Assembly (NCBI GenBank): GCA_016860685.1
Contig: BOJX01000008.1
Location: 1 to 56,281, forward strand
Origin: Planctomycetota bacterium
Lineage (GTDB): Bacteria > Planctomycetota > Phycisphaerae > UBA1845
Direction: 5' to 3'
Length of the DNA stretch: 56,281 nucleotides
The notes under the pieces were generated by a model. That model saw only the letters and a program-made list of their open reading frames with translations. It had not been told where the DNA came from and ran no database searches. Shown here in pieces: positions 19,284-28,841 of the stretch; positions within the stretch are counted from its first letter, which is position 1, and every line of letters starts with the position of its first letter. The position numbers and the translations under genes were made by a program.

Positions 19284-20489
19284 ATGGAGCATCCGAGGGA
19301 ATCCCGGCACGTTGAGGCGGTGGAGAGAGTTGTGCCGTGGGTCGAGGTGCGCCCGTCCTCGCCGGGGATGTTTGTCTACAAGCGGATGATCCGCACGGCT
19401 TCGCCTGACGCGCGGCCGGGGCAGGTGGTGGCGGTGTATGACCGAAGCGGGCAGGCGCTCGGCTGCGCGCATTACAATCCGCATTCCCAGATCGCACTGC
19501 GCATGCTGCGGGCGGGCGTGCCAGCGGCGGACGAGGCGTTCTGGCGCGACGCGATCTTCCGCGCGGCGCAACTGCGCGTCGAGACGCTCCGTCTTCCGGA
19601 GATGACTGACGCCTGCCGGATGATTCATTCCGAGGGCGACGGCCTGTCAGGACTGGTCGTGGATCGTTACGGCGACGTGCTGGCGGTCGAGCTTTACAGC
19701 CTGGGGATGTACCGGATGATCGAGCGTCTGCTGCCGCTTCTGCACGAGGCGTGCGGCACGCGGCGGCATCGGGTGGAGACATCGGCGCGGGTGCAGGAGC
19801 TGGAGGGCTTTCAGGCGAAGGCGATCCGCTCGGCGGACCTTCCGGACGAGTTGAAGATCACCGAAAACGGCGTGCGGTTCCGGGTGTCGTTCACGACGGG
19901 GCACAAGACCGGGTTCTTCTGCGACCAGCGGGAGAACCGCCGGCGCTTCGCGGAGCGGGTGCGCGGCGCCGAGGTGCTCGACGCCTGCGCCTACACCGGA
20001 GGATTCGGGTTGTACGCCGCGGTGCGCGGGGGCGCGAAAGCGGTGACGTGCGTCGATCTTGACGAGGAGGCCGTGGCGCTTTTGAAGCGGAATGCGGACC
20101 TCAATCAGGTGCGCGTGGACGCGGTTCATGCCGACGCCTTCGGATATCTGCGGCAGATGCAGATGAACGGGCGGATGTTCGACGCCGTCGTGCTGGACCC
20201 GCCGAAGCTGGTGTTCGGTCTGAAGGACGAGGGGGACGGGCGGCGGAAATACTTCGACCTGAACCGCCTCGCGCTGCCTCTCGTGCGGCCGGGGGGGTGG
20301 CTGCTGACGTGCAGTTGCAGCGGGGCGCTGCGACGGGAGGAGTTCGTGCAGATGCTGCGGGCGGTCGCCCAGCAGACCGGGCGCGCCGCCCAGCTTGTTG
20401 AACTGACCGGCGCCGGACCAGATCATCCGGTCCGGCTGGATTTCCCGGAAGGCGAGTATCTCAAGGCCGCGTGGCTGCGGCTTACCTAG
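19284..20489 (+). CDS. rlmI: Class I SAM-dependent rRNA methyltransferase (RlmI/YccW-like)
   Basis: N-terminal PUA-like part; HSEGDGLSGLVVDRYGD, TGHKTGFFCDQRENRR, VLDACAYTGGFGLYA, AVVLDPPKLV, GGWLLTCSCSG. Confidence 0.85.
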   Translation: MEHPRESRHVEAVERVVPWVEVRPSSPGMFVYKRMIRTASPDARPGQVVAVYDRSGQALGCAHYNPHSQIALRMLRAGVPAADEAFWRDAIFRAAQLRVETLRLPEMTDACRMIHSEGDGLSGLVVDRYGDVLAVELYSLGMYRMIERLLPLLHEACGTRRHRVETSARVQELEGFQAKAIRSADLPDELKITENGVRFRVSFTTGHKTGFFCDQRENRRRFAERVRGAEVLDACAYTGGFGLYAAVRGGAKAVTCVDLDEEAVALLKRNADLNQVRVDAVHADAFGYLRQMQMNGRMFDAVVLDPPKLVFGLKDEGDGRRKYFDLNRLALPLVRPGGWLLTCSCSGALRREEFVQMLRAVAQQTGRAAQLVELTGAGPDHPVRLDFPEGEYLKAAWLRLT

Positions 20490-20892
20490 CGGCGTCGTCG
20501 GTGCCTTCCTGCTCACGATTCAGTTGCGTGCTGAGGATCGAGGATGCGAGGAGGATGCCGAAGACGTTGGCGATCCAGTCCTGAACGCTGGCGTGGCGAC
20601 CGACAAGGGGTTGCAACGCTTCGTCGATCGCGCCGTAAACGGTGTAGACGAGAGCCCACGCCGCGAGCCGACGCAGCGTCGGAGTCGCCGTCGCCGTCAG
20701 GATCACGCGCCCGCCGAGCATCGTCAGCACGAAGTACATCAGCATGTGCAGGAGCTTGTCCCCCTCGCGGATCGGAATGCGCAGACCTTCAGGGACGGGC
20801 AGATGCGTAGCGACCGCCATCGCGGCCCAGTACATCAGCCACGCCCCTGTGAGGATGCGGCGGGACCGGATTGTGAAGCGGAATCCGAACAT
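20482..20892 (-). CDS. VanZ family protein
   Basis: 136 aa; DKLLHMLMYFVLTMLGGRV, YGAIDEALQPLVGRHASVQDWIANVFGIL. Confidence 0.8.
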   Translation of the reverse strand: MFGFRFTIRSRRILTGAWLMYWAAMAVATHLPVPEGLRIPIREGDKLLHMLMYFVLTMLGGRVILTATATPTLRRLAAWALVYTVYGAIDEALQPLVGRHASVQDWIANVFGILLASSILSTQLNREQEGTDDAAR

Positions 20893-20905
20893 GTGCTCCT
20901 GCGGT

Positions 20906-21823
20906 TCAGGCGGTCGCGGTCCTCACCGAGGGCTTGGAGGGCGCTGCGTCTTCGGCGTCACGCGGGTTGTGCGTCGGGCGCGTCGTCGCGGCGGAGACGG
21001 GCGGTGCGGCGTCGGCGGGCGCGACCGGAGCCGCGGCCGCGGTCCCGAACAACTCGTCGGCGAGCGCGGCGTAGTCCAGCGCTCCGTTGCTCTTCGGCGC
21101 GTAGGTGAAGATCGAGGTCTGGTGGCTGGGGCATTCCGCGAGCTTGATGTTGCGGCGGATCCGGGTGCTGAAGATCCGGGCGTCCCCCCACGCGTCTCCG
21201 CTGCGCCGATGCGCCGCAAGAATCTGTTCCAGCCCGGAGATCACTTCCGCCGAAAGCAGCGTTCCGGTGTCCTGCATGACGACGACGACGCCGGCGATGC
21301 GCAGCATCGGATTCAGACGGGCGCGAACCAGAGCGACCGTCTGTCCGAGCTTCATCAGGCCTTGAAGGGCGAGAAAGTGCGGCTGCAGGGGGATAATGAC
21401 TTCGAACCCCGCGCACAAGGCGTTCAACGTCAGCAGCCCCAGTGACGGGGCGCAGTCCACCAGAATTGCGTCAAATTCGTTCTCGAGCGGAGACAGGGCA
21501 TTGCGCAGGAGGTAATGTCGATCGTCAACACCTGCAAGTTCGACTTCGGCCGCGGCGAGATCCACGCAAGCCGGCAGCAAGCGCAAGCCCTCCTCGGTGT
21601 CGCGCAGGATTTCGGTGACGGAAGTACCCTGAGTCAGGACATCGTAGATCGTCGGTTCGTTGCTTTCCGGATCAAATCCGAAGTGAATCGACAGGTGCGC
21701 CTGAGGGTCCATGTCGATCAGGAGGACGCGCCAGCCGCGTCGCACCAGCGCCGCGGCGAGGTTCGCCGTGGTGGTCGTTTTGCCCACCCCGCCCTTCTGA
21801 TTGACGATGACGAGCCGCCGCAT
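20906..21823 (-). CDS. parA: ParA family ATPase
   Basis: IVNQKGGVGKTTTTANLAAALVRRGWRVLLIDMDPQAHLS deviant Walker A; DAILVDCAPSLGLLTLNAL. Confidence 0.88.
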   Translation of the reverse strand: MRRLVIVNQKGGVGKTTTTANLAAALVRRGWRVLLIDMDPQAHLSIHFGFDPESNEPTIYDVLTQGTSVTEILRDTEEGLRLLPACVDLAAAEVELAGVDDRHYLLRNALSPLENEFDAILVDCAPSLGLLTLNALCAGFEVIIPLQPHFLALQGLMKLGQTVALVRARLNPMLRIAGVVVVMQDTGTLLSAEVISGLEQILAAHRRSGDAWGDARIFSTRIRRNIKLAECPSHQTSIFTYAPKSNGALDYAALADELFGTAAAAPVAPADAAPPVSAATTRPTHNPRDAEDAAPSKPSVRTATA

Positions 21824-22051
21824 TCGTCAGCTCCGTATCCGAGGCGCCGCCTGCACCTCCGCTCAAACGCGTCCGCGGCGCGTATTCCTCACCTGCGTCG
21901 GGCGGCATGATAGCGTTGCAAAGACACGCTGACCAGCCGAGATCGGACCGGCAGCAGACTTCGTGCCGGACGGAACAATCACGGCGCACCGGGCTGCGGA
22001 GGCGGCTTGCCGTGGCCGCAAGCGCCGGGTAGGTTGGCGCGACCAACGATC

Positions 22052-22936
22052 ATGTCCGCTCAGGCGAAAATCACGTTGGCCACGCTGAGGGCGATGAAGC
22101 GCGAGGGGCGCAAGTTCTCGGTGCTGACCTGTTACGACTGCACGATGGCGCGCCTGATCGAAGGCGCCGGCGTCGAGAGCATTCTGGTCGGCGACACGTA
22201 TGCGGAAGTCTGCCTCGGGCACCCGACGACGCTGCCGGCGACGATGGACCAGATGATCACGATCACGCAGGCGGTCCGGCGCGGCGCGCCGAACGTCTAC
22301 CTGATCGGCGACATGCCCTACCTGAGCTACCAGGTCAGCGTGGAGGAGGCGATCCGCAACGCCGGGCGGTTCATGTCGGAAGGCGGATGCGACGCGGTGA
22401 AGATCGAAGTGGACAGTCGTCTGGCGCCGACGGTCGAGACGATGTCCGCGGCGTCGATTCCGATCGTGGCGCACCTGGGGCTGAGGCCGCAATCGATCCA
22501 CGTCCACGGCGGATACCGCGTTCAAGGACGGGACGTGCGCGACGCCCGGCGGTTGATGAACGAGGCGGCGATGATGGAGCGGGCGGGAGCGGTGATGCTT
22601 CTTCTGGAAGCGGTGCCGCTGGAGCTGGCGGAGCGCATTGCGACGCACACGGAGCTTCCGGTGATCGGATGCGTATCCGGATCGCGGACGGACGCGCAGG
22701 TGGTGGTGCTGCACGACGTGCTGGGTCTGGGCGCCGGACATCCTCCGCGTTCGGTCAAGCGTTATGCGGAGTTGAACGAGACGTGTTCGGCGGCGTTTCG
22801 CGCCTACGCGGCGGACGTTCGTGCCGGGCGGTTTCCGATCGACGCCTTGACGGCGAGCCTGGGCGATGAAGCGCTGTCAGGTCTTGACGCCGCCGCGCCG
22901 GATGGCGAGGTCGTCGCCTCAGATCGGGGAGCGTGA
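22052..22936 (+). CDS. panB: 3-methyl-2-oxobutanoate hydroxymethyltransferase
   Basis: FSVLTCYDCTMARLIEGAGVESILVGD, GGCDAVKIE, AHLGLRPQSIHVHGGYRVQGR, HDVLGL. Confidence 0.93.
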   Translation: MSAQAKITLATLRAMKREGRKFSVLTCYDCTMARLIEGAGVESILVGDTYAEVCLGHPTTLPATMDQMITITQAVRRGAPNVYLIGDMPYLSYQVSVEEAIRNAGRFMSEGGCDAVKIEVDSRLAPTVETMSAASIPIVAHLGLRPQSIHVHGGYRVQGRDVRDARRLMNEAAMMERAGAVMLLLEAVPLELAERIATHTELPVIGCVSGSRTDAQVVVLHDVLGLGAGHPPRSVKRYAELNETCSAAFRAYAADVRAGRFPIDALTASLGDEALSGLDAAAPDGEVVASDRGA

Positions 22937-23008
22937 TGGTGGCGGGTTTTGACGCTTGCGGCGCGGACGGTTATGACTCGCCGGCCCGCGGCGGCGGAGA
23001 ATGACGGA

Positions 23009-23401
23009 ATGCTCGTGCGGATGAGGCTGGCGCGGATCGTGATGGTGGAGCCTGACACTCAGCACACGATCGTGCTGAAGGAGGTCAAAGGGGACCGCGC
23101 GTTCACGATCCAGATCGGCCGGTTCGAAGCGCTGGCGATCGATCGTCGGGTCAAAGGGGAAAAGACCCCGCGTCCGATGACCCACGATCTGGCGTTGACG
23201 CTGATCGAGCAGCTCGGCGGGACGTTGGAGAAGGTCGTGATTCCCGAATTGCACGACGGTACGTTTTATGCAAAGCTCGTGATTCGCAAGGACGGTGAGA
23301 TCGTGGAAGTTGACTCGCGTCCGTCAGATGCAATCGCGATCAGCGCCGGACGCGACGTGCCGCTTCTGGTGGACGAGGCGGTTTTGCGCGAGGTATGTTA
23401 G
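23009..23401 (+). CDS. Bifunctional nuclease (DUF151/BFN) family protein
   Basis: FTIQIGRFEALAIDR, PRPMTHDL, GTFYAKLVI, EVDSRPSDAIAISAGRDVPLLVDEAVL. Confidence 0.88.
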   Translation: MLVRMRLARIVMVEPDTQHTIVLKEVKGDRAFTIQIGRFEALAIDRRVKGEKTPRPMTHDLALTLIEQLGGTLEKVVIPELHDGTFYAKLVIRKDGEIVEVDSRPSDAIAISAGRDVPLLVDEAVLREVC

Positions 23402-23431
23402 GTTCGGACAAGCCCTCCGAAAGGCCCACGA

Positions 23432-24868
23432 ATGAACGACGAACCGAACGTGATGGTCATACCGACAACCGCCGTGGGGCGTTCTGCGCCTCCGCGGCGG
23501 ACGACGTCGGCGGACGACGTCCCCGCGGGCGTCGGGACGGCGTCGGTGTCCGCAGCGCCGCTGCGTCTCGAGGTGATGGGCGGGCTGGCGGAATGCAGCG
23601 GCGGTCTGGTGCTGACGTATCCGCTGGATTACGGGGTTCGGGTGACGGTCCGTGCTCGTGAGGACCAGTCCGTTTTTGTTCAGGTGCGACGACCGTCGGG
23701 CGGCGACGTGCTCAAAAGCTTCTCGCTGCCGCTCGCCGCTTTGCGAGACGGGGACGGGATCCCGCCGACGGTTGAAGAGGCGGTCGCCCGCTTTCCGGCG
23801 ACGGCGGAGCCCGCGGCGGCGCTGGCGATCGCGGCGTGGATCGGCGGGATCCGTGCAGGACTGCTTCCGGACGCGGATCGCGGGATCTCATTCTCGATCG
23901 TGGAGAACGTGCCGCCGGGCGAGACGGATCTGGGGTCGGCGCCCGCGACGGCGGCTGCGGCGTTGTCGGCGTGCATCAAGCTTTCGGGCGTCGAACTGGA
24001 CGCGCAGCGCGCGGCTCAGGTGTGCGCCGACGCGGAGTACGCCGTGCTGCGCCGCCCCTGCGGCCAGGTGGACGCGCTGGCGGCGCTGGTCGGTCGGGCG
24101 CAAAGCCTGCTTCCGGCGAGGGGTCGTCCGCTGCTGGCGGATTCGCCGCTGTCGCTTCCGGAGGATGCAGCGCTGGTGGGCATTATCTGCGGTTCAACGT
24201 CTCCGGACTGGGTGACATCGTTGTGTCACACGCGTGCGGCGGCGCAGATGGGGCGGGTGCTCATCGAGCGCATTGCGTCGCATGAGAAGCTGTCGCACCT
24301 TCGTCTCGACGGACTGCTCTCGCGCCTCACGATGAGCGACTACGTCGAGCGCTTCCGTGATCGTCTTCCGACGCGGCTGTCGGGAGAGGATTTCATCGCG
24401 CGGTTCGGCGACGAGATCGACCCGCGGGTGCGGATCGATCCGCGGACGACGTACAAGGTCCGGTCGCGCACGGAGCATCATATCTACGAGAACGCGCGGA
24501 GCGTGCAGTTCGTTGAGCGCCTCTCGCGGTATGCGCGCACCGGGGACGCGGACACGCTGGTCGAAGCGGGCGAGCTGATGTACGCCTCGCACTGGAGTCA
24601 CAGCCAGCGCTGCGGTCTGGGCTCGGTGCAGACCGACCGGCTTGTGGCGCAATTGCGGCGTCGCGGAGCGGCGTCGGGGATTCTGGGCGCGAAATCCTCC
24701 GGTCGGGGCTGCGGCGGTCTGGTGGTCGCCTTGATCCGGCGGACGCCTTCGGCGCTGGAGGCGCTGACGGAGGTGTGCGCGGAATATGAGCGATGCGGCG
24801 AGCGTCCCTGCCTTCTTCTCACAGGTTCATCGGACGGCGCGGCGGCGACGAGGGGTGCGGAGCCCTGA
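23432..24868 (+). CDS. GHMP kinase family protein resembling the plant L-arabinokinase kinase domain
   Basis: LRLEVMGGLAECSGGLVLTYPL, PCGQVDALAAL, LPTRLSGEDFI...DPRTTYKVRSRTEHHIYENARS, GELMYASHWSHSQRCGLGSVQTDRLV, LGAKSSGRGCGGLVVAL. Confidence 0.78.
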   Translation: MNDEPNVMVIPTTAVGRSAPPRRTTSADDVPAGVGTASVSAAPLRLEVMGGLAECSGGLVLTYPLDYGVRVTVRAREDQSVFVQVRRPSGGDVLKSFSLPLAALRDGDGIPPTVEEAVARFPATAEPAAALAIAAWIGGIRAGLLPDADRGISFSIVENVPPGETDLGSAPATAAAALSACIKLSGVELDAQRAAQVCADAEYAVLRRPCGQVDALAALVGRAQSLLPARGRPLLADSPLSLPEDAALVGIICGSTSPDWVTSLCHTRAAAQMGRVLIERIASHEKLSHLRLDGLLSRLTMSDYVERFRDRLPTRLSGEDFIARFGDEIDPRVRIDPRTTYKVRSRTEHHIYENARSVQFVERLSRYARTGDADTLVEAGELMYASHWSHSQRCGLGSVQTDRLVAQLRRRGAASGILGAKSSGRGCGGLVVALIRRTPSALEALTEVCAEYERCGERPCLLLTGSSDGAAATRGAEP

Positions 24869-24886
24869 GCGGGCGCCGCCGGAGCG

Positions 24887-25240
24887 TCAGACTTCCTCGG
24901 GGACGCCGCCGGCGATCTGCACGGTCAGCAGCGCGGTATCCACGCTGTCGGCGAAATCGAAGATCTTCTCCAGTCCGGTGACGAGGAACATACCCCAGAC
25001 CTGCGTGCCGACCCCCGCGAGCACCAGGCGACGCTGTCGCAGGATGATCGCCTTGCGCAAGCGGAGAAGCTTGGCGATGTTCGACGAGTTCAGGTAGCGG
25101 ACGCCGCGGAAATCCAGCACGACGTCGAACATTCCGCCCTGCTCGACCTGCTCCGTGAGGGCCGCAACGTCGTCGCTGAACGCCGGGTCATCCTGAAGCT
25201 CGGCGACTCGAATGGTGTCGGACCAGGTCTGAATCGACAT
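24887..25240 (-). CDS. STAS-domain protein (anti-sigma-factor antagonist-like)
   Basis: FDVVLDFRGVRYLNSSNIAKLLRLRKAIILRQRRLVLAGVGTQVWGMFLVTGLEKIFDFADSVDTAL. Confidence 0.82.
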   Translation of the reverse strand: MSIQTWSDTIRVAELQDDPAFSDDVAALTEQVEQGGMFDVVLDFRGVRYLNSSNIAKLLRLRKAIILRQRRLVLAGVGTQVWGMFLVTGLEKIFDFADSVDTALLTVQIAGGVPEEV

Positions 25241-25440
25241 ACATGTTCCGCCGCGACGCGGCGCCCCTCCTTCGTTACCCGCCGGTTGAATTACACCCGC
25301 ATCCCGCGCGGTGTCAATGTCCTTCGGCGGGTTTTGCATTGCGTCTTTAACGAACCTTTGCGCGACGCCCAGCCCGTCGGGCTGGTCGGTGGGCCCGCCG
25401 GATTCAGACGTGGAGAGCCTCGCTTCGCGGCATTATCCTC

Positions 25441-27123
25441 TTGTCCGTGCAGGATTCGCAAAGCGAACCCCCGGTGCCCGTGAGGGCGGTCAGTCCGTCT
25501 CGGCGCGCCGTCGCGCTTTGCGTCGTGGCGGGCACGGTCGTGCGACTCGCATGCCTTCCGCTGAGCAGCCCGGAAGGAAAGCCGGTCTGGGAGGCGTTCT
25601 TCAAAGTTACATCGTTCGTCACGGGTCTTCCGCCGCGCGACGACAGAGGCGTGCCGGCGGACTGGAGTCTTCATGCGTGGCCGGCGGATCACGGCGCGTA
25701 CATGCAGTGGGGTCGTCACGCCGTCCAGTACGGATTACTGAGTTTGTACACGCGACCTCCGGATCCGCGGATCAAAGTGCGGATCAGTTCAGGCGAGCAC
25801 TGGATTCACGAAGGAAGCGGTCTGGTCGCCAACTACCCTCCGCTTTCGCTGGTGCTGATTGCGCTGGAAGGGCACGTATTGCGGTTGCTTGAGCCGCTGA
25901 CGCTCCCGCGCGATGCGCAGGGGCGACGGTCGCCGCCGCAGTTTGTCGCCAACACGATCGTCGCGCGGTGTGTGTTTCAGACGCCGGGGGTGGTGTTCGA
26001 CGGCTTGCTGGCGCTGGCGGTGATGCGGCTGGCGCGACGGCTGGCGGATGAGCGGGCGGCGCGGCTGGCGTTCATGCTTACGTATCTGTCGCCGCCGTTC
26101 TGGCTGGACTCGTGCTGGTGGGGACAGACGGAAAGCTGGGTGCTGGCGCCGGGCGTGTTCATGACCGAGATGCTGGTGCTCCGGCGGTGGACCGCTGCGG
26201 GGTTGGCGTGGGGCGTGGCGCTGGGGTTGAAGACGCAGGCTCTGCTTTTCGCCCCGGTCTGGGCGTGGGCGTTCTTCGTGGAAAAGCGATCCGGGACGCC
26301 GGCGTCGCACCCGTGGCGCGTCGTCGGGGGCGGGGCGACGGCGCTGCTCGCCCTCAACGTGCTGGCGGCGCCTTTCTGGATGACGTCCGGGCCTGCCTGG
26401 TTCATGCAGAGCTTCGTGCGAAACCTTCTCGAGGAAGCGCCGCACACGACCTTGAAGGCGTTCAATATCTGGTATCTCGACCTGCTGGGGACGCTGGACA
26501 CCTCCGTCTCGGCAACGTGGGCGGGACTGAGCAAGGATGCGTGGGGGAAAGTGTTCCTCGCGGGAGGTCTGATGTGCATCGCACGGCGGGTCTGGCGGGC
26601 CGGGGCGTCGTCAGCGGCCGGGACCGTCGTTTTCGCCGGGGCGTGGTTGCTGGCGGCGGTGATGTTGCCGACGCGCGTGCATGAGCGTTATGTGCTGCTC
26701 TGTCTGCCCTTTCTGATCGCCGCGATGGCGCGTCTTCCGGCGCTGCGGTGGGGCGTCGCCGGATTGATCGTTGTGGCGACGCTTCAGGTGACGGTGCATC
26801 ACTGGCTGGACATTCCGGCGGATGCGTGGTCGCTGAAGCTTGAGGCGGATACGCGGCTGGTTTACCGGGAGGCGCTGCGGCAGACGCCGCCGGAGCATCG
26901 AAGCGCCCTGCCCGCGACGGAGGAAGAGGCGCTGGCGCTTCGGTACCGCAATTTCGTCTCCGCGCACCGACGGTATGCACCCTGGGAGTGGGCGGCGACG
27001 CTGCTGGCGCTGGGAGCTTCCGTCCAGATCTTCGTCGCGGCGGGTCGCGGGGATCGCCTCGGGAGTTCGTTGCGCCGAGTCGAGGATGAGGGAGTTATCC
27101 GTGATGTGGCGGGGGAGAGCTGA
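25441..27123 (+). CDS. Multi-pass membrane GT-C-like glycosyltransferase (ALG6/ALG8- or PMT-like)
   Basis: Many hydrophobic helices; GLVANYPPLSLVLI, FWLDSCWWGQTESWVLAPGVF, GVALGLKTQALLF, RVHERYVLLCLPFL. TTG start. Confidence 0.65.
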   Translation: MSVQDSQSEPPVPVRAVSPSRRAVALCVVAGTVVRLACLPLSSPEGKPVWEAFFKVTSFVTGLPPRDDRGVPADWSLHAWPADHGAYMQWGRHAVQYGLLSLYTRPPDPRIKVRISSGEHWIHEGSGLVANYPPLSLVLIALEGHVLRLLEPLTLPRDAQGRRSPPQFVANTIVARCVFQTPGVVFDGLLALAVMRLARRLADERAARLAFMLTYLSPPFWLDSCWWGQTESWVLAPGVFMTEMLVLRRWTAAGLAWGVALGLKTQALLFAPVWAWAFFVEKRSGTPASHPWRVVGGGATALLALNVLAAPFWMTSGPAWFMQSFVRNLLEEAPHTTLKAFNIWYLDLLGTLDTSVSATWAGLSKDAWGKVFLAGGLMCIARRVWRAGASSAAGTVVFAGAWLLAAVMLPTRVHERYVLLCLPFLIAAMARLPALRWGVAGLIVVATLQVTVHHWLDIPADAWSLKLEADTRLVYREALRQTPPEHRSALPATEEEALALRYRNFVSAHRRYAPWEWAATLLALGASVQIFVAAGRGDRLGSSLRRVEDEGVIRDVAGES

Positions 27124-27126
27124 CGA

Positions 27127-28746
27127 TCACGGCAAGCGCTCGACACGGTCTGAGTCGCCGCGTCGGCAGCGGGTGTGATAAAGCGCCGGAGGCGCTCCCA
27201 AGGGCGCGTCACTTCGGAAGTGAACGCCGATCGACTCGGGTCGAGCGAGCGCCGAGACCGCGATCAGCCGCGCGACGGTGAGGAGGTTTTGCGTCTCCCA
27301 GCCGGCGGGTTCGTCGAACGTCTTGTCCAGCACGTAATGCCCCCAGAAGTCGAGGATTTCGACGGTTTCGCGGAGGCGCTCCGCGGTGCGTTCGATCCCG
27401 ACGTTGCGCCACATGACGCTGCGCAGGGAGTTACGGATGTCGGACAGGTCGAGTTCGGTCCGGTCGGAGCGAGCACTTTCGTGGCGGACGAGGGGAATCG
27501 TCGTGGCGCGCGGGGATGACCGGGCGGCGTCGGCGGCGGCTTTTCCCGCGGCGGTTCCGGTCACCAGCCCTTCGAGCAGGGAGTTGCTCGCAAGCCGGTT
27601 AGCGCCGTGCAGCCCCGTGCAGGCGCATTCGCCGCAGGCGAGCAACCCGGGCACGGACGTGGCGCCGACCGCGTCGGTTTCAATCCCGCCGATCAGGTAA
27701 TGCGCGCTGGGTCGGACGGGGATCAGATCGCGGGAGACGTCAATCTGAAACTCGGCGCAGAGCTTCGTAATCGAGGGGAAGCGTTCGGAAAACCCGCGGA
27801 CGTGGCGAGCGTCGAGATACACGCAGTTTGTTCGCGTCGCCAGCATGTGCCGGGTGATCGCGCGGCTGACGACGTCGCGCGGCGCCAGCTCCGCGTCCGG
27901 GTGATGCTCGGGCATGAAGCGCCGCCCGGCGCGGTCGACGAGATGGGCGCCCTCGCCCCGCACGGCCTCGGAAATGAGGGCGCGCCCCGCCCCGGCGATG
28001 TAAAGGGTTGTCGGATGAAATTGTACGAACTCGATGTCGGAGATCACCGCGCCGGCGCGATAGGCGGCGGCGACGGCGTCTCCGGTGATCGCCGCGGGGT
28101 TCGTCGTTTCTCGGTAAACCTGGCCGCAGCCGCCTCCCGCGAGGATCGTTCGCTGCGCCCAGATGATCTGGTGTCCGTACTTGGGGTGATGCGTGACCGC
28201 GCCGACGCAGACGCCGTCGATCGTCACAAGATCGACGAGAAAGCATTGCTCGAAGATGCGGATCGACCGGAGGCTTCGTATGCGGCGCTGAAGCGTCTCG
28301 CTCAGTTCAAGTCCCGTCGCATCGCCGCGTGCATGAACGACTCGGTTCCGGGAGTGACCGCCTTCGCGCGTCAGCGCGATCCGTCCGCCGGTCCGGTCCA
28401 CCGCGAACCCCCACGACATCAGTTCATCCAGAAGGGCCGGCGCGGCGCGAACAACGTGCTCCACGACCGTCCGGCGGTTCAGGCCGCAACCAACGCGGAT
28501 CGTGTCCGCGATGTGCGCGTCAGCGCTGTCGCCGTCCCCGATGGCGCAGGCGATCCCGCCTTGCGCGTATCTTGTTGATCCGGCGGAAAAATCCTTCTTG
28601 CTGATCAGGATGACGTCGGCGGAGGCGCCCGCTTCGATCGCCGCCCGCGCTCCCGCCACCCCGCTGCCGACCACCAGCACGTCAGTGACGACGTGGCCGA
28701 TCCGCGAACTGTGAAAGTCCGTAAGATGTCGCCGCTCGTGAAACAT
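27127..28746 (-). CDS. nadB: L-aspartate oxidase
   Basis: TDVLVVGSGVAGARAAIEAG, SAGSTRYAQGGIAC, EGGHSRNRVVHARGDATG, FVQFHPTTLYI, YLIGGIETDAVGATSVPGLLACGECACTGLHGANRLASNSLLEGLV. Confidence 0.94.
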   Translation of the reverse strand: MFHERRHLTDFHSSRIGHVVTDVLVVGSGVAGARAAIEAGASADVILISKKDFSAGSTRYAQGGIACAIGDGDSADAHIADTIRVGCGLNRRTVVEHVVRAAPALLDELMSWGFAVDRTGGRIALTREGGHSRNRVVHARGDATGLELSETLQRRIRSLRSIRIFEQCFLVDLVTIDGVCVGAVTHHPKYGHQIIWAQRTILAGGGCGQVYRETTNPAAITGDAVAAAYRAGAVISDIEFVQFHPTTLYIAGAGRALISEAVRGEGAHLVDRAGRRFMPEHHPDAELAPRDVVSRAITRHMLATRTNCVYLDARHVRGFSERFPSITKLCAEFQIDVSRDLIPVRPSAHYLIGGIETDAVGATSVPGLLACGECACTGLHGANRLASNSLLEGLVTGTAAGKAAADAARSSPRATTIPLVRHESARSDRTELDLSDIRNSLRSVMWRNVGIERTAERLRETVEILDFWGHYVLDKTFDEPAGWETQNLLTVARLIAVSALARPESIGVHFRSDAPLGAPPALYHTRCRRGDSDRVERLP

Positions 28747-28841
28747 GCGTCCCGGATGCGCACGTTATGCAAAGCGCTGCGATCCGCAAGGCGGGTGCCA
28801 CGGAGCGGCGATCCGGTCGTCGGCGAGCCTCCACGATGAAT

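Noticed and set aside
20906-21823. ParA as part of a plasmid or ICE partition module
   Set aside because: No ParB/parS or other plasmid genes adjacent; neighbours are ordinary chromosomal genes.
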